From Serripes groenlandicus (taxonomy: Eukaryota; Mollusca; Bivalvia; Cardiida; Cardiidae): a stretch of 64,000 nt of DNA. The notes beneath the pieces were generated by a model. That model worked only from the letters and a program-made list of their open reading frames with translations, had not been told where the DNA came from and made no database searches. The stretch is from NCBI GenBank assembly GCA_031761405.1, contig JASEVX010000013.1, positions 41,725,653 through 41,789,652 of the forward strand. The letters are read 5' to 3'. Position 1 is the first letter of the stretch; each line of letters starts with the position of its first letter. This document shows positions 1 to 9,117 of the stretch, one piece after another. The position numbers were made by a program, and so were the translations under genes.

Positions 1-65
1 TGCCAAATACCATTATGATTCTGTACACCAGTGCCGGGATTATGAACGTCCTTGTATCCAATTTA

Positions 66-329
66 TGAGCCGTCCCTCGAGAAAGAACAACATTATGGCC
101 TCTGCGTAAAGAATCGACCCAAATCAGCCTAAGCATGCCGTGCAGGCTTACCCGGATACACACCTTTCGCCTCATGTGGATTTTCTGTTTCAGGAATCAT
201 TACTCAATACCTCTATCCCCCTGAGACGGAATGTGTCGTCCCGGATCAGTCTGCGCGGACTGCGCAGGCTGATCTGGGACGATACATTACGCAGAGACCA
301 TAATGTTGGTTTTCTCGCGGGACGGCTCA
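66..329 (+). mobile_element. MITE-A copy 1
   Basis: Full-length copy of a roughly 260-bp non-autonomous inverted-repeat element. It opens TGAGCCGTCCC and closes GGGACGGCTCA. The outer 70 bp or so of each side are reverse complements, including GCGTAA and TTACGC blocks and a CAGCCTGCGCA-type inner arm. The middle holds an AT-richer spacer around CAGGAATCATTACTC. I call plus the orientation that reads CAGCCTAAGCATGCC first. Other copies often have TA on both sides (for example 2777-2778 and 3032-3033), which would suit a Tc1/mariner-type MITE, but this copy has TA on the left and AT on the right. It has no transposase. Confidence 0.85.
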
Positions 330-344
330 ATTATGGTTATATAC

Positions 345-591
345 CGAGGGCTTGGTGTAAAACGGTTGTAACTGGAATTGGTATTTTTTTACCAAGATTA
401 ATCACCCCGCTATAAAGTCTTCATAAGCGTTAAATCATTTTTCTTGGTAAACAATGGAAATTTAGGTGCCATTGCTCGTTCTGAGCAATGGCACCTAAAT
501 TTGCATTGTTTACAAAGGGGTCAAAATTGCCCCTAAACCAGGGTTTTCTAAATAGGATTTGAGTTACAACCGTTTTGCACCAAACCCTCGA
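345..591 (+). mobile_element. MITE-B copy 1, with ATAC target duplication
   Basis: A 247-bp element with terminal inverted repeats: CGAGGGCTTGG on the left and CCAAACCCTCG on the right. It is flanked by ATAC at 341-344 and 592-595. The centre (about 450-521) is a long hairpin whose arms contain GGTGCCATTGCTC and GAGCAATGGCACC around a short loop, with AAACAATG/CATTGTTT at its base. No coding capacity. The 4-bp duplications do not fit TTAA or TA families, and I do not assign a superfamily. Confidence 0.85.
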
Positions 592-619
592 TACGTTGTT
601 TATTACTCAGGCCAATTTC

Positions 620-1375
620 CAATCCCTCTAGACAGTATTAGATGTGACGAACGATATTCATACTGGTGTGTAAACAATACTCTTATTATTCAATTAAAGC
701 AGCCTATGGTGTGGGTACTCAAACGAATTGTCTCATTGAGACGATTCTGTTGAGTACACACAACATAGGATTAAAATGTCGAATACGAATTTTAGAATAT
801 GCTCAACAACACTATTAGTTGTGATGAACGATATTCATTCTGGTTGGTGCGTAAAAGCGCGCATGTCACTAGAGGTCCAGCTAAAGAAGGGAGTATATAC
901 AGCTCTTTTACCCACAATATCTCTCTTATTATCCAACTAAATCCTATGATGTGGGTACTCAAAGGAATCGTCTCGTTGAGACGATTCTTTAGAGTACACA
1001 CAACATGGGATTAGAATATCAAATACGAATTTTAGAATATGGTGTGTAAAAGCGCGCATGTCACTAGAGGTCCAGCTAAGGAAGTGAGTATACAGCTCTT
1101 TTCCACATAATATCTCTCTTATTATCCAATCAAAACCTATGGTATGGGTACTCAAAAGAATCGTCCCATTCAGACGATTATTTTGAGTACACACAGCATA
1201 GGGTTAGAATCTCAAATACGATTTTTAGAATATGCTCAACAACAATATTAGGTGTCATGAACGATATATCTCTCTTATTATCCAACCAAATCCTATGATG
1301 TGGGTACCCAAAGGAATCGTCTCATTGGGGTGATTTTTGGAGTACCTACAACAAAGGGTTATACCGTCAAATAAG
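620..1375. repeat. Repeat E, first array: four hairpin units in tandem
   Basis: Four imperfect units spaced about 160-240 bp apart. Each carries a 65-bp near-perfect hairpin: 703-769, 943-1009, 1136-1203 and 1292-1359. The stems read GTGGGTACTCAAA, AATCGTCTC, loop, GAGACGATT and TTTGAGTAC. Between hairpins the units share AAAGCGCGCATGTCACTAG and TCTCTTATTATCCAA. The layout, short tandem units each with a stem-loop, recalls Helentron-like pearl elements of molluscs, but that link is inference only. Confidence 0.75.
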
Positions 1376-1515
1376 ATTGGTTGGGGTTAAACGCCGTGTT
1401 AAACAATTGTTCAGTCGTATGCCGGAGGCCATTTGACCTACCCATGTATTTTCGATCTTTTTCACGCCAGAGCCCCCACACAACAGTCTGTCCAAGCACC
1501 CCCTGGTTTTCCACA
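1376..1515 (-). mobile_element. SINE-1 3' fragment, minus strand, head to head with the next copy
   Basis: Reads GGGGTTAAACGCC, then the reverse complement of the SINE-1 body up to TTTTCCACATA. It is degenerate and has no tRNA head. It meets a plus-strand SINE-1 about ten bases later, so the pair forms a large imperfect inverted repeat. Confidence 0.7.
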
Positions 1516-1524
1516 TACATAATG

Positions 1525-1801
1525 ACGCGGGCTGTCAATCCAGGGGTTGTGAGTTCGAATCCCGGCTCGGCCAACTTTCTTTCCGACGTTTGACAAAAGT
1601 CAATGCGACATGCGTCATTCGTCTTACACCAATGGGCTAAGTCTATGTGGGAAAAAAGCAGCCAGTTGCTTGGAAAGATGGTTGTGTGGAGTACTGGTGT
1701 GAGAAAACCAGGAAATACGTGTGTAGGTGAACTGGCCGCCGTGATATGACTGAGAAATTGTTAAAAACGGCGTTAAACCCCAATCAATCAATCAATCAAT
1801 C
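1525..1801 (+). mobile_element. SINE-1, plus strand, 5'-truncated tRNA head
   Basis: Starts inside the tRNA-like head (ACGCGGGCTGTCAATCCAG), keeps the B box GTTCGAATCC and the body, and ends GTTAAACCCC followed by five AATC units. The A-box half of the head is missing, so it probably lacks a working internal Pol III promoter. Confidence 0.85.
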
Positions 1802-1887
1802 CACATATAATGTTAGCAAATGTATCTATGCTAAACATTAGTCAGACCTGAGCGCCAAGAAAGAAAACCATTTTATTACCGTTTTAA

Positions 1888-2113
1888 CCCTTTCCCTTAT
1901 ACAACAATTCTGCAGCAGACGACTTTGAACATATTTTGTCGAAAAATAGAAAATCTCTATAATTGAATGGATAACCAACCTATGACTAAAAGTGGAAAAC
2001 ATTGTGGCAAAAGGAGAAACTGCTCGTTTTGAGCAATTTCTCCTTTTGTCACTATGTTTTCAAAAAGCCGTCTGCTGTAGAGGCGTCAGAAAGCGTCTTT
2101 ATGATGAGAAGGT
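1888..2113 (-). mobile_element. MITE-D copy 1, TTAA flanked
   Basis: A roughly 226-bp element with TTAA at 1884-1887 and 2114-2117. The left TIR is CCCTTTCCC, while the right TIR is worn (GATGAGAAGG). It contains CTGCAGCAGACGACTTTGAA near one end and GCCGTCTGCTG near the other. A central hairpin lies near 2003-2060 with apex GCTCGTTTTGAGC. TTAA targets with CCC-starting ends are the signature of piggyBac-type elements. I use minus for the orientation that reads ACAATTCTGCAGCAG after the TIR. Confidence 0.9.
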
Positions 2114-2384
2114 TTAAATAACAACCAAATAAGACGATGATTTCAACTCTTCGGGGACATGAACTTTAATACAGTGACCCGGGGTTCATTGTTTTCATCT
2201 GACATATTTTTTTCTTAATTTACTTTCCTTTTCTTCTTTTTGTATTAGCTGTTTTCCAGTTTCCATGGAAACGTGAACAGATATTTGACACATCTTTTCG
2301 ACTGATGACGGCGAACACGTCTTATGAACCAGGAAAAAAAAGTCTTAATTAGACCTACCACACAGGTATACTCGTTTTGACACA

Positions 2385-2475
2385 ATCTGCAGCCGGCGAC
2401 ATTTAAAAAAACACCGCCGCAAACGGAGAAACATCTGCTAATAATGAGCAATTTCATTTATTGTCACTATGCTTT
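2385..2475. repeat. Degenerate MITE-D remnant
   Basis: Keeps ATCTGCAGCCGGCGAC, then a weak hairpin around TAATGAGCAATTTC and TTTATTGTCACTATG. No ends are recognisable. The stretches either side (2118-2384 and 2476-2778) hold nothing I recognise. Confidence 0.45.
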
Positions 2476-2778
2476 CACTCTAATCTTAACAATAGACGTT
2501 CTTCTATATTTTGCCTTGGTGTTAAGAGAAGTCAGATTTAGTTGTACGTGGGAAACGGTTATTTCAAATGTAAAACATGAAAATGTAAACCAGTCTATTC
2601 AACCTCACAGAGAGACAGACCGAGCGGCCTTTTAAAATTCGATTTGGATAATCCTTTGAGGATAACAATTCGTTTTCAGCAATCTTTCAGTTATATCACT
2701 TAGCTTCAGCTCTAATTCAAACTATAGACGTTCTTCTGTATTTTGCCTTGGCGGTGTTAACGTAGTCAGCCATGAATA

Positions 2779-3031
2779 TGAGCCGTCCCACATTGTGGAC
2801 TCTGCGTAAAGTATCGACCCGGATCAGCCTAAGCATGCCGCACACGCTATCCTGGACAGATACTTTTCGCCTCCTTTGGATTTTCTGTTTCACGAATCAT
2901 TACTCTATACCTCTACCCCCCCTGCGACGGAATGTGTCGGCCCGGATCAGTCTGCGCGGACTGCGCAGGCTGATCTTGGTCGATACATTACGCAGAGGCC
3001 ATAATGTTGGTTTTTCTCGCGGTACGGCTCA
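2779..3031 (+). mobile_element. MITE-A copy 2, TA flanked
   Basis: About 253 bp with TA directly outside both ends (2777-2778 and 3032-3033). It has both long TIR arms and the CATGCCGC inner block. The apparent 93-residue open frame across it recurs in other copies and is a by-product of the repeat. Confidence 0.87.
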
Positions 3032-3087
3032 TATAACCTCATCTGTTCTGTGACTGTAAAATCCTATTTTACGTTCGACGCGGTTAA

Positions 3088-3290
3088 GTCGTTCGCAGCC
3101 AAATTACACAAAGTCGACTCTTCCATGTTGAACATTGGACTACTCAATTTATCGTCCACCGGAACATTAGATAACATTTTCTGTCTTAGTAGCAAACAAT
3201 GCAGATTTCAGGAGAGCCCGCTCGTTTCTACGAGCTGTTTCACCTAAATATGCTTTGATTGCAAAAGCCTCTTATTGCCTTTTTTCAGTT
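3088..3290 (-). mobile_element. MITE-C copy 1, degenerate
   Basis: TTAA at 3084-3087 precedes a worn left end (GTCGTTCGCAGCCAAATT). The CACAAAGTCGACTCTTCCATG and AAACAATGCAGATTTCAGG blocks and the hairpin apex CTCGTTTCTACGAG are all present. The right end is decayed. Confidence 0.75.
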
Positions 3291-3423
3291 CAAATATGAT
3301 GCAGACAATGTACTGTTATTCATTTTGCAGAGATCTGTTTTAATCATTTCTTGTTATTGAATTTCTGTGTGAGATTAACGATAAAGGAAACAGGGGCGTT
3401 TAGTGCTTCACAACACTTTCTTA

Positions 3424-3704
3424 ACCCTTTCCAACATACAGACGCTTTCTGACGCCTCTGCAGTGGTCGACTGGCGTTTTCTGACGCCTTCTGCAGATCT
3501 TTAGTATGTAGGAAATGTTTATTCAATTTGCTATGTTAATACAACATATATATGCAGCAGACAACATTGAAACCCATCTAGGCAAAAGTATGGAAAATCT
3601 CTGTAAATGAAATGTTTACGTTTTGAGTAAGGTCTTAAACATTCAAGCAAAATGCTAAATATGAGTAATTTCTACTTTTAGCGCAATGTTTGCCATGTGT
3701 CGTC
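3424..3704. repeat. MITE-D remnants
   Basis: 3424-3500 keeps an end (CCCTTTCCAACATACAGACG, CTGACGCCTCTGCAG). 3553-3704 keeps GCAGCAGACAACATTGAA and a decayed hairpin around ATATGAGTAATTTCTAC. A SINE-1 later inserted at the right edge. Confidence 0.5.
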
Positions 3705-3717
3705 TATTGAATATGCG

Positions 3718-4002
3718 GCCGAGCCTCGGTAGCTAAGTCGGTAGCGACGCGGGCTGTCAATCTAGGGGTTGTGAGTTCGAACCCCCCAATTCGGCCCAAA
3801 TTCTTTCCGACGTTTGACAAACGTCACAGTGACCAGCGTCATTCGTCTTCCACCAATGGGCTAACGGTCTATATGGAAAAGCAGCCAGTTGTGTGGAAAG
3901 TATTGGTGTGATAAATCCTGGGAACGCATGAGTAGGTGAACTGGCCGCCGTGGTATGACTGATTTTTTTTGGAAAATGGAGTTAAACCACAATCAATCAA
4001 AT
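3718..4002 (+). mobile_element. SINE-1, full length, with 13-bp target duplication
   Basis: A complete copy of about 285 bp. Its tRNA-like head contains an A-box-like TAGCTAAGTCGG and the B box GTTCGAACCC, and it ends in CAATCAATCAA. The 13-bp target duplication TATTGAATATGCG lies at 3705-3717 and 4003-4015, as expected for LINE-driven retroposition. It landed in a MITE-D remnant. Confidence 0.92.
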
Positions 4003-4121
4003 TATTGAATATGCGTCAAAAAGGGGTTTGCAATTAGTAATTGATACTCCATATTACCATCTTACTGATTTGACGTGTCAAATTCTCCAAACTTAAATCA
4101 CTTCGTGAAAAAAGATTAAGA

Positions 4122-4366
4122 GAGCCGTACCACGAGAAAACCATTATTGCGTAAAGTATCGACCCGGATCAGCCTAAGCATGCCGTGCAGGCTAATCCGG
4201 ACAGACACTTTTCGCTTCCTGTGGAATTTCTTTTTTCATGACTCGTTACTCTATCCCCCTGAGACGGAATGTGTCGGACAGGATTAGCCTGCGCTGACTG
4301 CGCAGTCTGATCTGGGTGGATACATCACGCAGAGTCAATAATGTTCGTTTTCTGGTGGAACGGTTA
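4122..4366 (+). mobile_element. MITE-A copy 3, ends decayed
   Basis: Starts GAGCCGTACCACGAG and ends GTGGAACGGTT. Both arms and the CAGCCTAAGCATGCC block are present. Base changes at the termini remove the exact TIR ends. Confidence 0.8.
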
Positions 4367-4534
4367 AAATATAGATTGAGTTATTGTGGCGTAGACAGTC
4401 TAAGATGCTAGTAACTGAACTACAGGGGCTCGGCAGAAAGAGACGTAGAAAATGTAGACGAACAAAAGTACGCGTATACGTAGGCCTAAATCCAGTCGAC
4501 GTATACAATTCAACAGTAACCTCCCACGCTCTGT

Positions 4535-4605
4535 TAGCTTTAACTTATTTGTTTTACAAAGTTTTCAGCTTATATTTATCACGCTCGATGTTTGCTTCCT
4601 TCAGA
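4535..4605 (-). repeat. SINE-3 tail fragment
   Basis: Matches the tail module seen at 9925 and 55395: a TTATTTGTTTTACA stretch, then CGCTCGATGTTTGCTTCC. The tRNA head is absent. The 168-bp stretch 4367-4534 holds nothing recognised. Confidence 0.5.
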
Positions 4606-4881
4606 GCCGAGCCCCGGTAGCTCCAGGGGGTGTGAGTTCGAATCCCGGCTCGGCCAACATTCTTTCCGACGTTTGACAAAAGTCATTGTAACAAGCGTCA
4701 TTCGTCTTTCACCAATTGGTTAACAGTCTATGTGGAAACGCGTCCAGTTGCTTGGAAAGTATGTTGTGTGGAGTACTGGTGTAAGAAAGCCAGGAAACAA
4801 ATGAGTAGGTGAACTGGCCGCCGTGATATGACTGAAAAATGGTTAAAAACGTCGTTAAACCCCAATCAATCAATCAATCAA
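4606..4881 (+). mobile_element. SINE-1 with deletion inside the tRNA head
   Basis: The head reads GAGCCCCGGTAGCT and then jumps directly to CCAGGGGGTGTGAG, so the D-arm and anticodon part of the tRNA-like region is deleted. Body and (AATC)n tail are intact. SINE-2 follows almost at once. Confidence 0.87.
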
Positions 4882-4898
4882 GTCCCTAAATTTAAACC

Positions 4899-5127
4899 GC
4901 CTCGGATGCAGTAGGTCAAGGGTTCAATCTCCGACCTAGTCATAACACAGACATTACAACTGGTAGTAAGTGCTGTCCTCCTTGGTGCTTAGCGTTGCGG
5001 TGTTAGCATTACGACTGACTGGCTGCCGTCATGATAAATGGACCAGTAGTACTGGTAACTTACCCAGGAAACGCCGCGATATAACTGAAACAGTATTGAG
5101 AGCGGTGTTAAACCCCGAAGAATCGAC
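4899..5127 (+). mobile_element. SINE-2, near full length
   Basis: A different head from SINE-1 (B-box-like GGTTCAATCTC). The body has GCATTACGACTGACTGGCTG, GGACCAGTAGTACTGGTAAC, CCAGGAAACGCCGCGATATA and a GTGTTAAACCCC end. The last 60 bases resemble SINE-1's 3' end, so the two families seem to share a 3' module. Confidence 0.8.
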
Positions 5128-5537
5128 TAAATTTCAAGTACAATTACAATATCCGCATAAAATAACTTCAATCTCCCTTCCTTTAATAGCTTGCCATTAG
5201 TGTCTGGGATTTTGGGATTTATATCAGGTTCAAAGATACGTCTTGATTTGTGTGAATTTGATGACATATTAATATATGCTATCTCTAAAGCATTTTAATG
5301 AATGGACGATTTCCATTCGATCGAAGAACTTTAACAAGAGCGCCGCAAGCGAAGCTTGTCTGCTTTTTTATCAGTCGAAAAAGAGGCATTACTGAATAGT
5401 TAATACAGCCAGGGTTATGTGACTTGGCATAGACATGCATATTGTTATTAGAAAACATACAAACAAACGAAATCAGTCTATCGCGCCGTTTGTATGGAAA
5501 GCAATCAAAATGCGGAACCCGATCACACCGGCTTTTA
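5128..5537. other. No feature recognised
   Basis: AT-rich sequence without a convincing reading frame, RNA gene or repeat copy. A short A-rich stretch lies at 5441-5470. Confidence 0.5.
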
Positions 5538-5744
5538 CTCTTTCAGCGCCACAGCCAAATATTGAGGTTTTTGCAAACAATGCAGATTCAGGTGAGTCAG
5601 CTCGTAACGAGCTGTCTCACCTGACATCAGCATTGTTTGCCTTTTAGTTACCAAAATAGTCCAAATCTTTCATAAATTGAGAAATGGACACACCCAATTT
5701 TGAACATGGAAGAGTCTACTTTAAACAATTCGGCGCTGAAAGAG
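5538..5744 (+). mobile_element. MITE-C copy 2
   Basis: A 207-bp copy with TIR CTCTTTCAGCGCC at the left and GGCGCTGAAAGAG at the right, followed by TTAA at 5745-5748. The left target copy has changed to TTTA. The central hairpin (about 5572-5642) has AAACAATG/CATTGTTT at its base and apex CAGCTCGTAACGAGCTG. Confidence 0.9.
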
Positions 5745-5754
5745 TTAATGAACC

Positions 5755-5903
5755 TTGCCTCATTGGTGGTGTTGGTTATGGGGTAAGCATTACGACTGAT
5801 TCGCTGATGATGTCAGGATAAGACTAACACAGGAAACGCGGTGATATAACTTAACAATTGTTTGAAAGTTGAATAAAACACCATACAAACAAACAAGCAA
5901 AAA
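5755..5903 (+). mobile_element. SINE-2 fragment
   Basis: Contains GCATTACGACTGATTCGCTG, GTCAGGATAAGACTAACAC and AGGAAACGCGGTGATATAAC, ending in ACAAACAAACAAGC. The tRNA head is missing and there is a deletion in the middle. Confidence 0.7.
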
Positions 5904-6089
5904 ATAATCCAGATCTTATTTTGCACATTCACGTTAACTTATACACCGAAGCTTTTAGAAACCTTCTTTGGCTTGTTGCATGTACCAACAGTGCCGATAT
6001 AGATGATATTCTTAATATTTGGTTGGTTTTCGCAGAACGTAGTTAATAGATTGAATATTCTCTAACTATGTACTAAACACAAGCAATAT

Positions 6090-6250
6090 AGAAGATTATT
6101 TTATAAACACTTTCCGACATGAAACAAACCCGCTGCAGACGAATTTTAAAACGTCTTGGCAAATTAAAAACACGAACAATTAAGCATGTAGTAGAGATGA
6201 AAACTTCTTGAGCATTTTCTCGTTTTGCCACAATATTCTGATATAGATGC
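6090..6250 (-). repeat. Degenerate MITE-D
   Basis: Keeps CGCTGCAGACGAATTTTAAA, a weak TGAGCATTTTCTCG hairpin half and GTTTTGCCACAATATT. No ends remain. 5904-6089 holds nothing recognised. Confidence 0.5.
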
Positions 6251-6324
6251 GATAAAATTGGTCTGCATGTGAATCTGTAGTGTTGTGTCAAATATTTTAC
6301 AACAATATAGATGTTTGTAATATC

Positions 6325-6545
6325 ACTGTAAACTTGCCCATTGTACGGATGACCTCAAAATCAAATTGGGGTCATCTATTGGTCATGTGCAGCTTTCCTG
6401 CAAATAATGAATACTATAGGGCCAAGTATTTTCCAGTTATCAATCGGACAAGCTTTGGTCTACCGACAGACCGACGGACGGACGGACGTACGGACCGCCA
6501 AATGCAAAGCATATACCCCCTCTTCCTCGAGAGGCGGGGGCATGA
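6325..6545. repeat. Dispersed repeat O with a (GACG)n stretch
   Basis: Contains GCAAATAATGAATACTATAG, then AATCGGACAAGCTTTGGTC, a run of CGACGGACGGACGGACG and a terminal inverted pair CCCCCTCTTC/GAGGCGGGGG. I recall this arrangement as a common repeat in mollusc genomes. That is memory, not a search. The 103-residue open frame here is not credible as a gene. Confidence 0.55.
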
Positions 6546-7140
6546 AAAGCAATATACGATGATTTCAGCTTTCGGATTTCAGCAGAATTAGGACAACAAT
6601 GAAGTTCGCAGTAGCCTGAGCGTTAAAGTTCACAGGATTTACTGTTTAAAGCATAAAGCAACATTCCACGCTTGATTTACAAAAAGCAATTTCATCGTAT
6701 TAACAAAACTTCTGTTCTTTAATGGCCACCAAACGAGTCTGTGTTTAGGTGGCTGTTTCGATTGAGCTTGTGGTTGTTGCTGAGTCACAAAGTGATGGAT
6801 TGCGTCAGGGCGAAAAGGGGGCGTTGTCGCAATTTGCGTACAAGTGGAAAGCTTACAGTGGTGTTTTCAGATTGTCCAAACACACCGACAGCTTTGCGAT
6901 GGCCAGTAAAAAGCCTCGTCACGTGAATGGTTGATCATGTGAATGGTTGTTCATGTGAATGGTTGATTCGGACTTGCACAGCCGAGAGACCGGTGTGTAA
7001 GGTTGATCTGAAATCGCCCACCAGGTGATTAGTTAAGTAAGATTTGTTGTGAGAAAAGATTGACCCGAAAATGACGATTAGTCGATGGGTGTGAGGTATA
7101 CATGTATTGTGACCCCCGTTTTCGAACGATATAAACATTT
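6546..7140. other. Unassigned, with a small 16-bp triplication
   Basis: No supported gene. GTGAATGGTTGATCAT-type units occur three times in a row at about 6919-6968. The two overlapping short frames near 6741-6934 have no features of a known family. Confidence 0.45.
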
Positions 7141-7364
7141 GTTCTGCCAAAGGCAATAATAGGCTTTTTAAAAGCAATGCAGATTCAGATGAGACAGATC
7201 GTAACGAGCTGTCTCTCCAGAAATCTGCATTGTCTGTCATTTAGACAGTAAATTTTACCAATGTCCTGTTGGTCGAAAAATTGAGTGGTCTTGGACGAAA
7301 CATTGAGAGAGGTCCAATTTTCAACATGGAAGAGTCGACTTTGTTAAATTTGGCAGTGAAAGAG
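7141..7364 (+). mobile_element. MITE-C copy 3, left end worn
   Basis: The right end GGCAGTGAAAGAG is followed by TTAA at 7365-7368. The hairpin is intact apart from CAGATCGTAACGAGCTG, where one arm has changed. It contains GTCCAATTTTCAACATGGAA. Confidence 0.8.
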
Positions 7365-7410
7365 TTAACGAGGTAGAAGTCGTGGGGCTAGAGTTTTAGC
7401 ATTTCGTCTG

Positions 7411-7629
7411 ATTGATTGAGTGGGGCTTAACGCCGTTTTCAATACTTTTTCAGTCATATCACGGCGGCCACGGTTCATCTACTCATGTGTTTCCTAGCTT
7501 TCTCACATCAGTACTCCATACATTATATTTTCCAAGCAACCGGCTGCTTTTTTCCACATAGACTGTTAGGCCATTGGTGAAGGACGAATGACGCTTTGTC
7601 ACAGTGACTTTTGTCAAACGTCGGAAAGA
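7411..7629 (-). mobile_element. SINE-1, minus strand, head missing
   Basis: Runs from ATTGATTGAGTGGGGCTTAA through the body to GTCAAACGTCGGAAAG, then stops before the tRNA-like head. This is a 5'-truncated copy. Confidence 0.8.
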
Positions 7630-7704
7630 TTAGACTTCGCTGATGTGCATCTGGTTCTTAACTGATCGCTGATATCTTACCGATTTGTGAATTGTATTTA
7701 TAAT

Positions 7705-7951
7705 TGAGCCATCATTATGGTATCTGCGAAATGTCTCGACCCAGATCAGCCTGCGCAGTCCGCGCAGGCTAATCCGGGCCGAAACATTCCGTCTAAGGGG
7801 GATAGCGGTATAAAGCAATGATTCATGAAACAGAAAATCCACAGGAAGCGAAAAGAGTCTGTCCGGGATAGTATGCGCCGCATGCTTAGACTGATCCGGG
7901 TCGATACTTTACGCAGCGTCAACAATGTTGGTTTTCTCGTGGAACGGGTCG
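7705..7951 (-). mobile_element. MITE-A copy 4, short left arm
   Basis: Left end TGAGCCATCATTATGG lacks about 20 bases of the usual arm (the CGCGAGAAAACC block). The rest, including CAGCCTGCGCAGTCCGCGC, matches. The right end decays at GGAACGGGTC. Confidence 0.8.
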
Positions 7952-8232
7952 TATGTATAATATAAATAAAATATCTGTTTTAAACCATGATTAGTTTCCG
8001 TAGATCACCGCTCTCCTTACGGTGTATCATTTTTACCTGTCGGAGCTTAATTTCTCAACACCATTAAGCGAAATATGCAAAAGATAACATTAAGTTTATT
8101 TAATAGCCGCTTACCTCATTCCAACTTCCGAATTCTTGTCATTGCGACGGCATGAGTACTTGTAAATATTTGAACCCTGCCTATGCTAGCCATGACTATT
8201 GTAAACATTCATGATGAGCGGGTTAATTCCAT

Positions 8233-8742
8233 GCCAAAAGGCAATTAAAGGATTTTGCAAACAATGCAGATTGCAGGTGAGACAGCTCATAATGAGCTGT
8301 CTCTCCTGTAATCTGCATTGTTTGCCACTTATACATTAAATTATACCAACTTTCCTTTAGGACGTTAAACGGAGTGGTCAAATGTTCAACATAACATAAC
8401 AATGATTGATTAGGGTTTAACGCTGTTTTCAACAATTTATCATATGACGGCGACCAGTTCACTTACTCATGCATTTCCTGGTTTTCCCACACCAGTACAC
8501 CACACAACATACTTTCAAAGCAACTGGCTGTTTTTCCACATAGGCTATTCAACGTCCCATTGGTTTAAGACGAATGATGCATGTCACAATGACTGTTATC
8601 AAACGTCGAAAAGAATGTTGGCCGAGATGGGATTCGAACTCATAACCCCTGGATTGACAGCCCGCGTCGCTACCGACTAGATCACCGGGTCTCGGCCATA
8701 ACATAACAAGTTCTAGTTTGTGAAATTCTGCAGTGAAAGAGT
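8233..8742 (+). mobile_element. MITE-C copy 4, split by a SINE-1
   Basis: Left part 8233-8402 and right part 8710-8742 (GCAGTGAAAGAG) are one MITE-C. The hairpin at 8254-8322 has apex AGCTCATAATGAGCT at 8284-8298. Relative to CTCG/CGAG in other copies, both arms have changed together (CTCA/TGAG), so pairing is kept. Confidence 0.85.
8403..8696 (-). mobile_element. SINE-1, minus strand, full length, 13-bp duplication
   Basis: A 294-bp copy inserted in MITE-C copy 4. The duplication CATAACATAACAA lies at 8390-8402 and 8697-8709. The tRNA-like head is complete (B box as GGATTCGAACTC, reading the plus strand). This insertion is younger than the MITE it splits. Confidence 0.93.
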
Positions 8743-9113
8743 AAAAACTTTCCCACTTTCCCAGATATAGCGTTTCTGTGATAAACGTCGTTCAATGTGT
8801 ATAGACAAACATAGTGGAATGTCTTTATAAATGAAAGTATGCTTTGTTGAACAGAGATGAAAACAGTGTTGCAAAAACAGAAAGTATCTGCCCTTTGTCT
8901 GAATACGTACGTATGTTACAAGTCACAGTTACTTTTATTTGTCAATCATTGGAAAGACTAAATGGCAGAGCAAAACTTCTGCCTGCATTGAAAGTCCTCG
9001 TCGTTTTTCGATTCTAGCTATAGCCGCTCGACGAGTAAAACAAAGAAGATTTTCAAACGAAAAATAAGCGCCACTATCTCTTCATTAACATTCTCCACTT
9101 GTACTTTCGTCTT
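8743..9113. other. No feature recognised
   Basis: No open frame, tRNA fold or repeat match that I can support. Confidence 0.5.
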
Positions 9114-9117
9114 TTAA

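Noticed and set aside
140..415. A recurring frame of about 70-90 codons (…VDFLFQESLL…PLRRNVS…) in many MITE-A copies
   Set aside because: It follows the nucleotide conservation of the repeat, including its palindromic arms. Many copies are interrupted, and frames also open on the opposite strand. It resembles no known transposase.
3718..3800. Possible tRNA genes in SINE-1 heads (and in SINE-2, -3, -4 and -5 heads)
   Set aside because: A and B boxes are present, but each sits at the start of a dispersed repeat with a common body and tail. Stems are imperfect and target duplications flank several copies.
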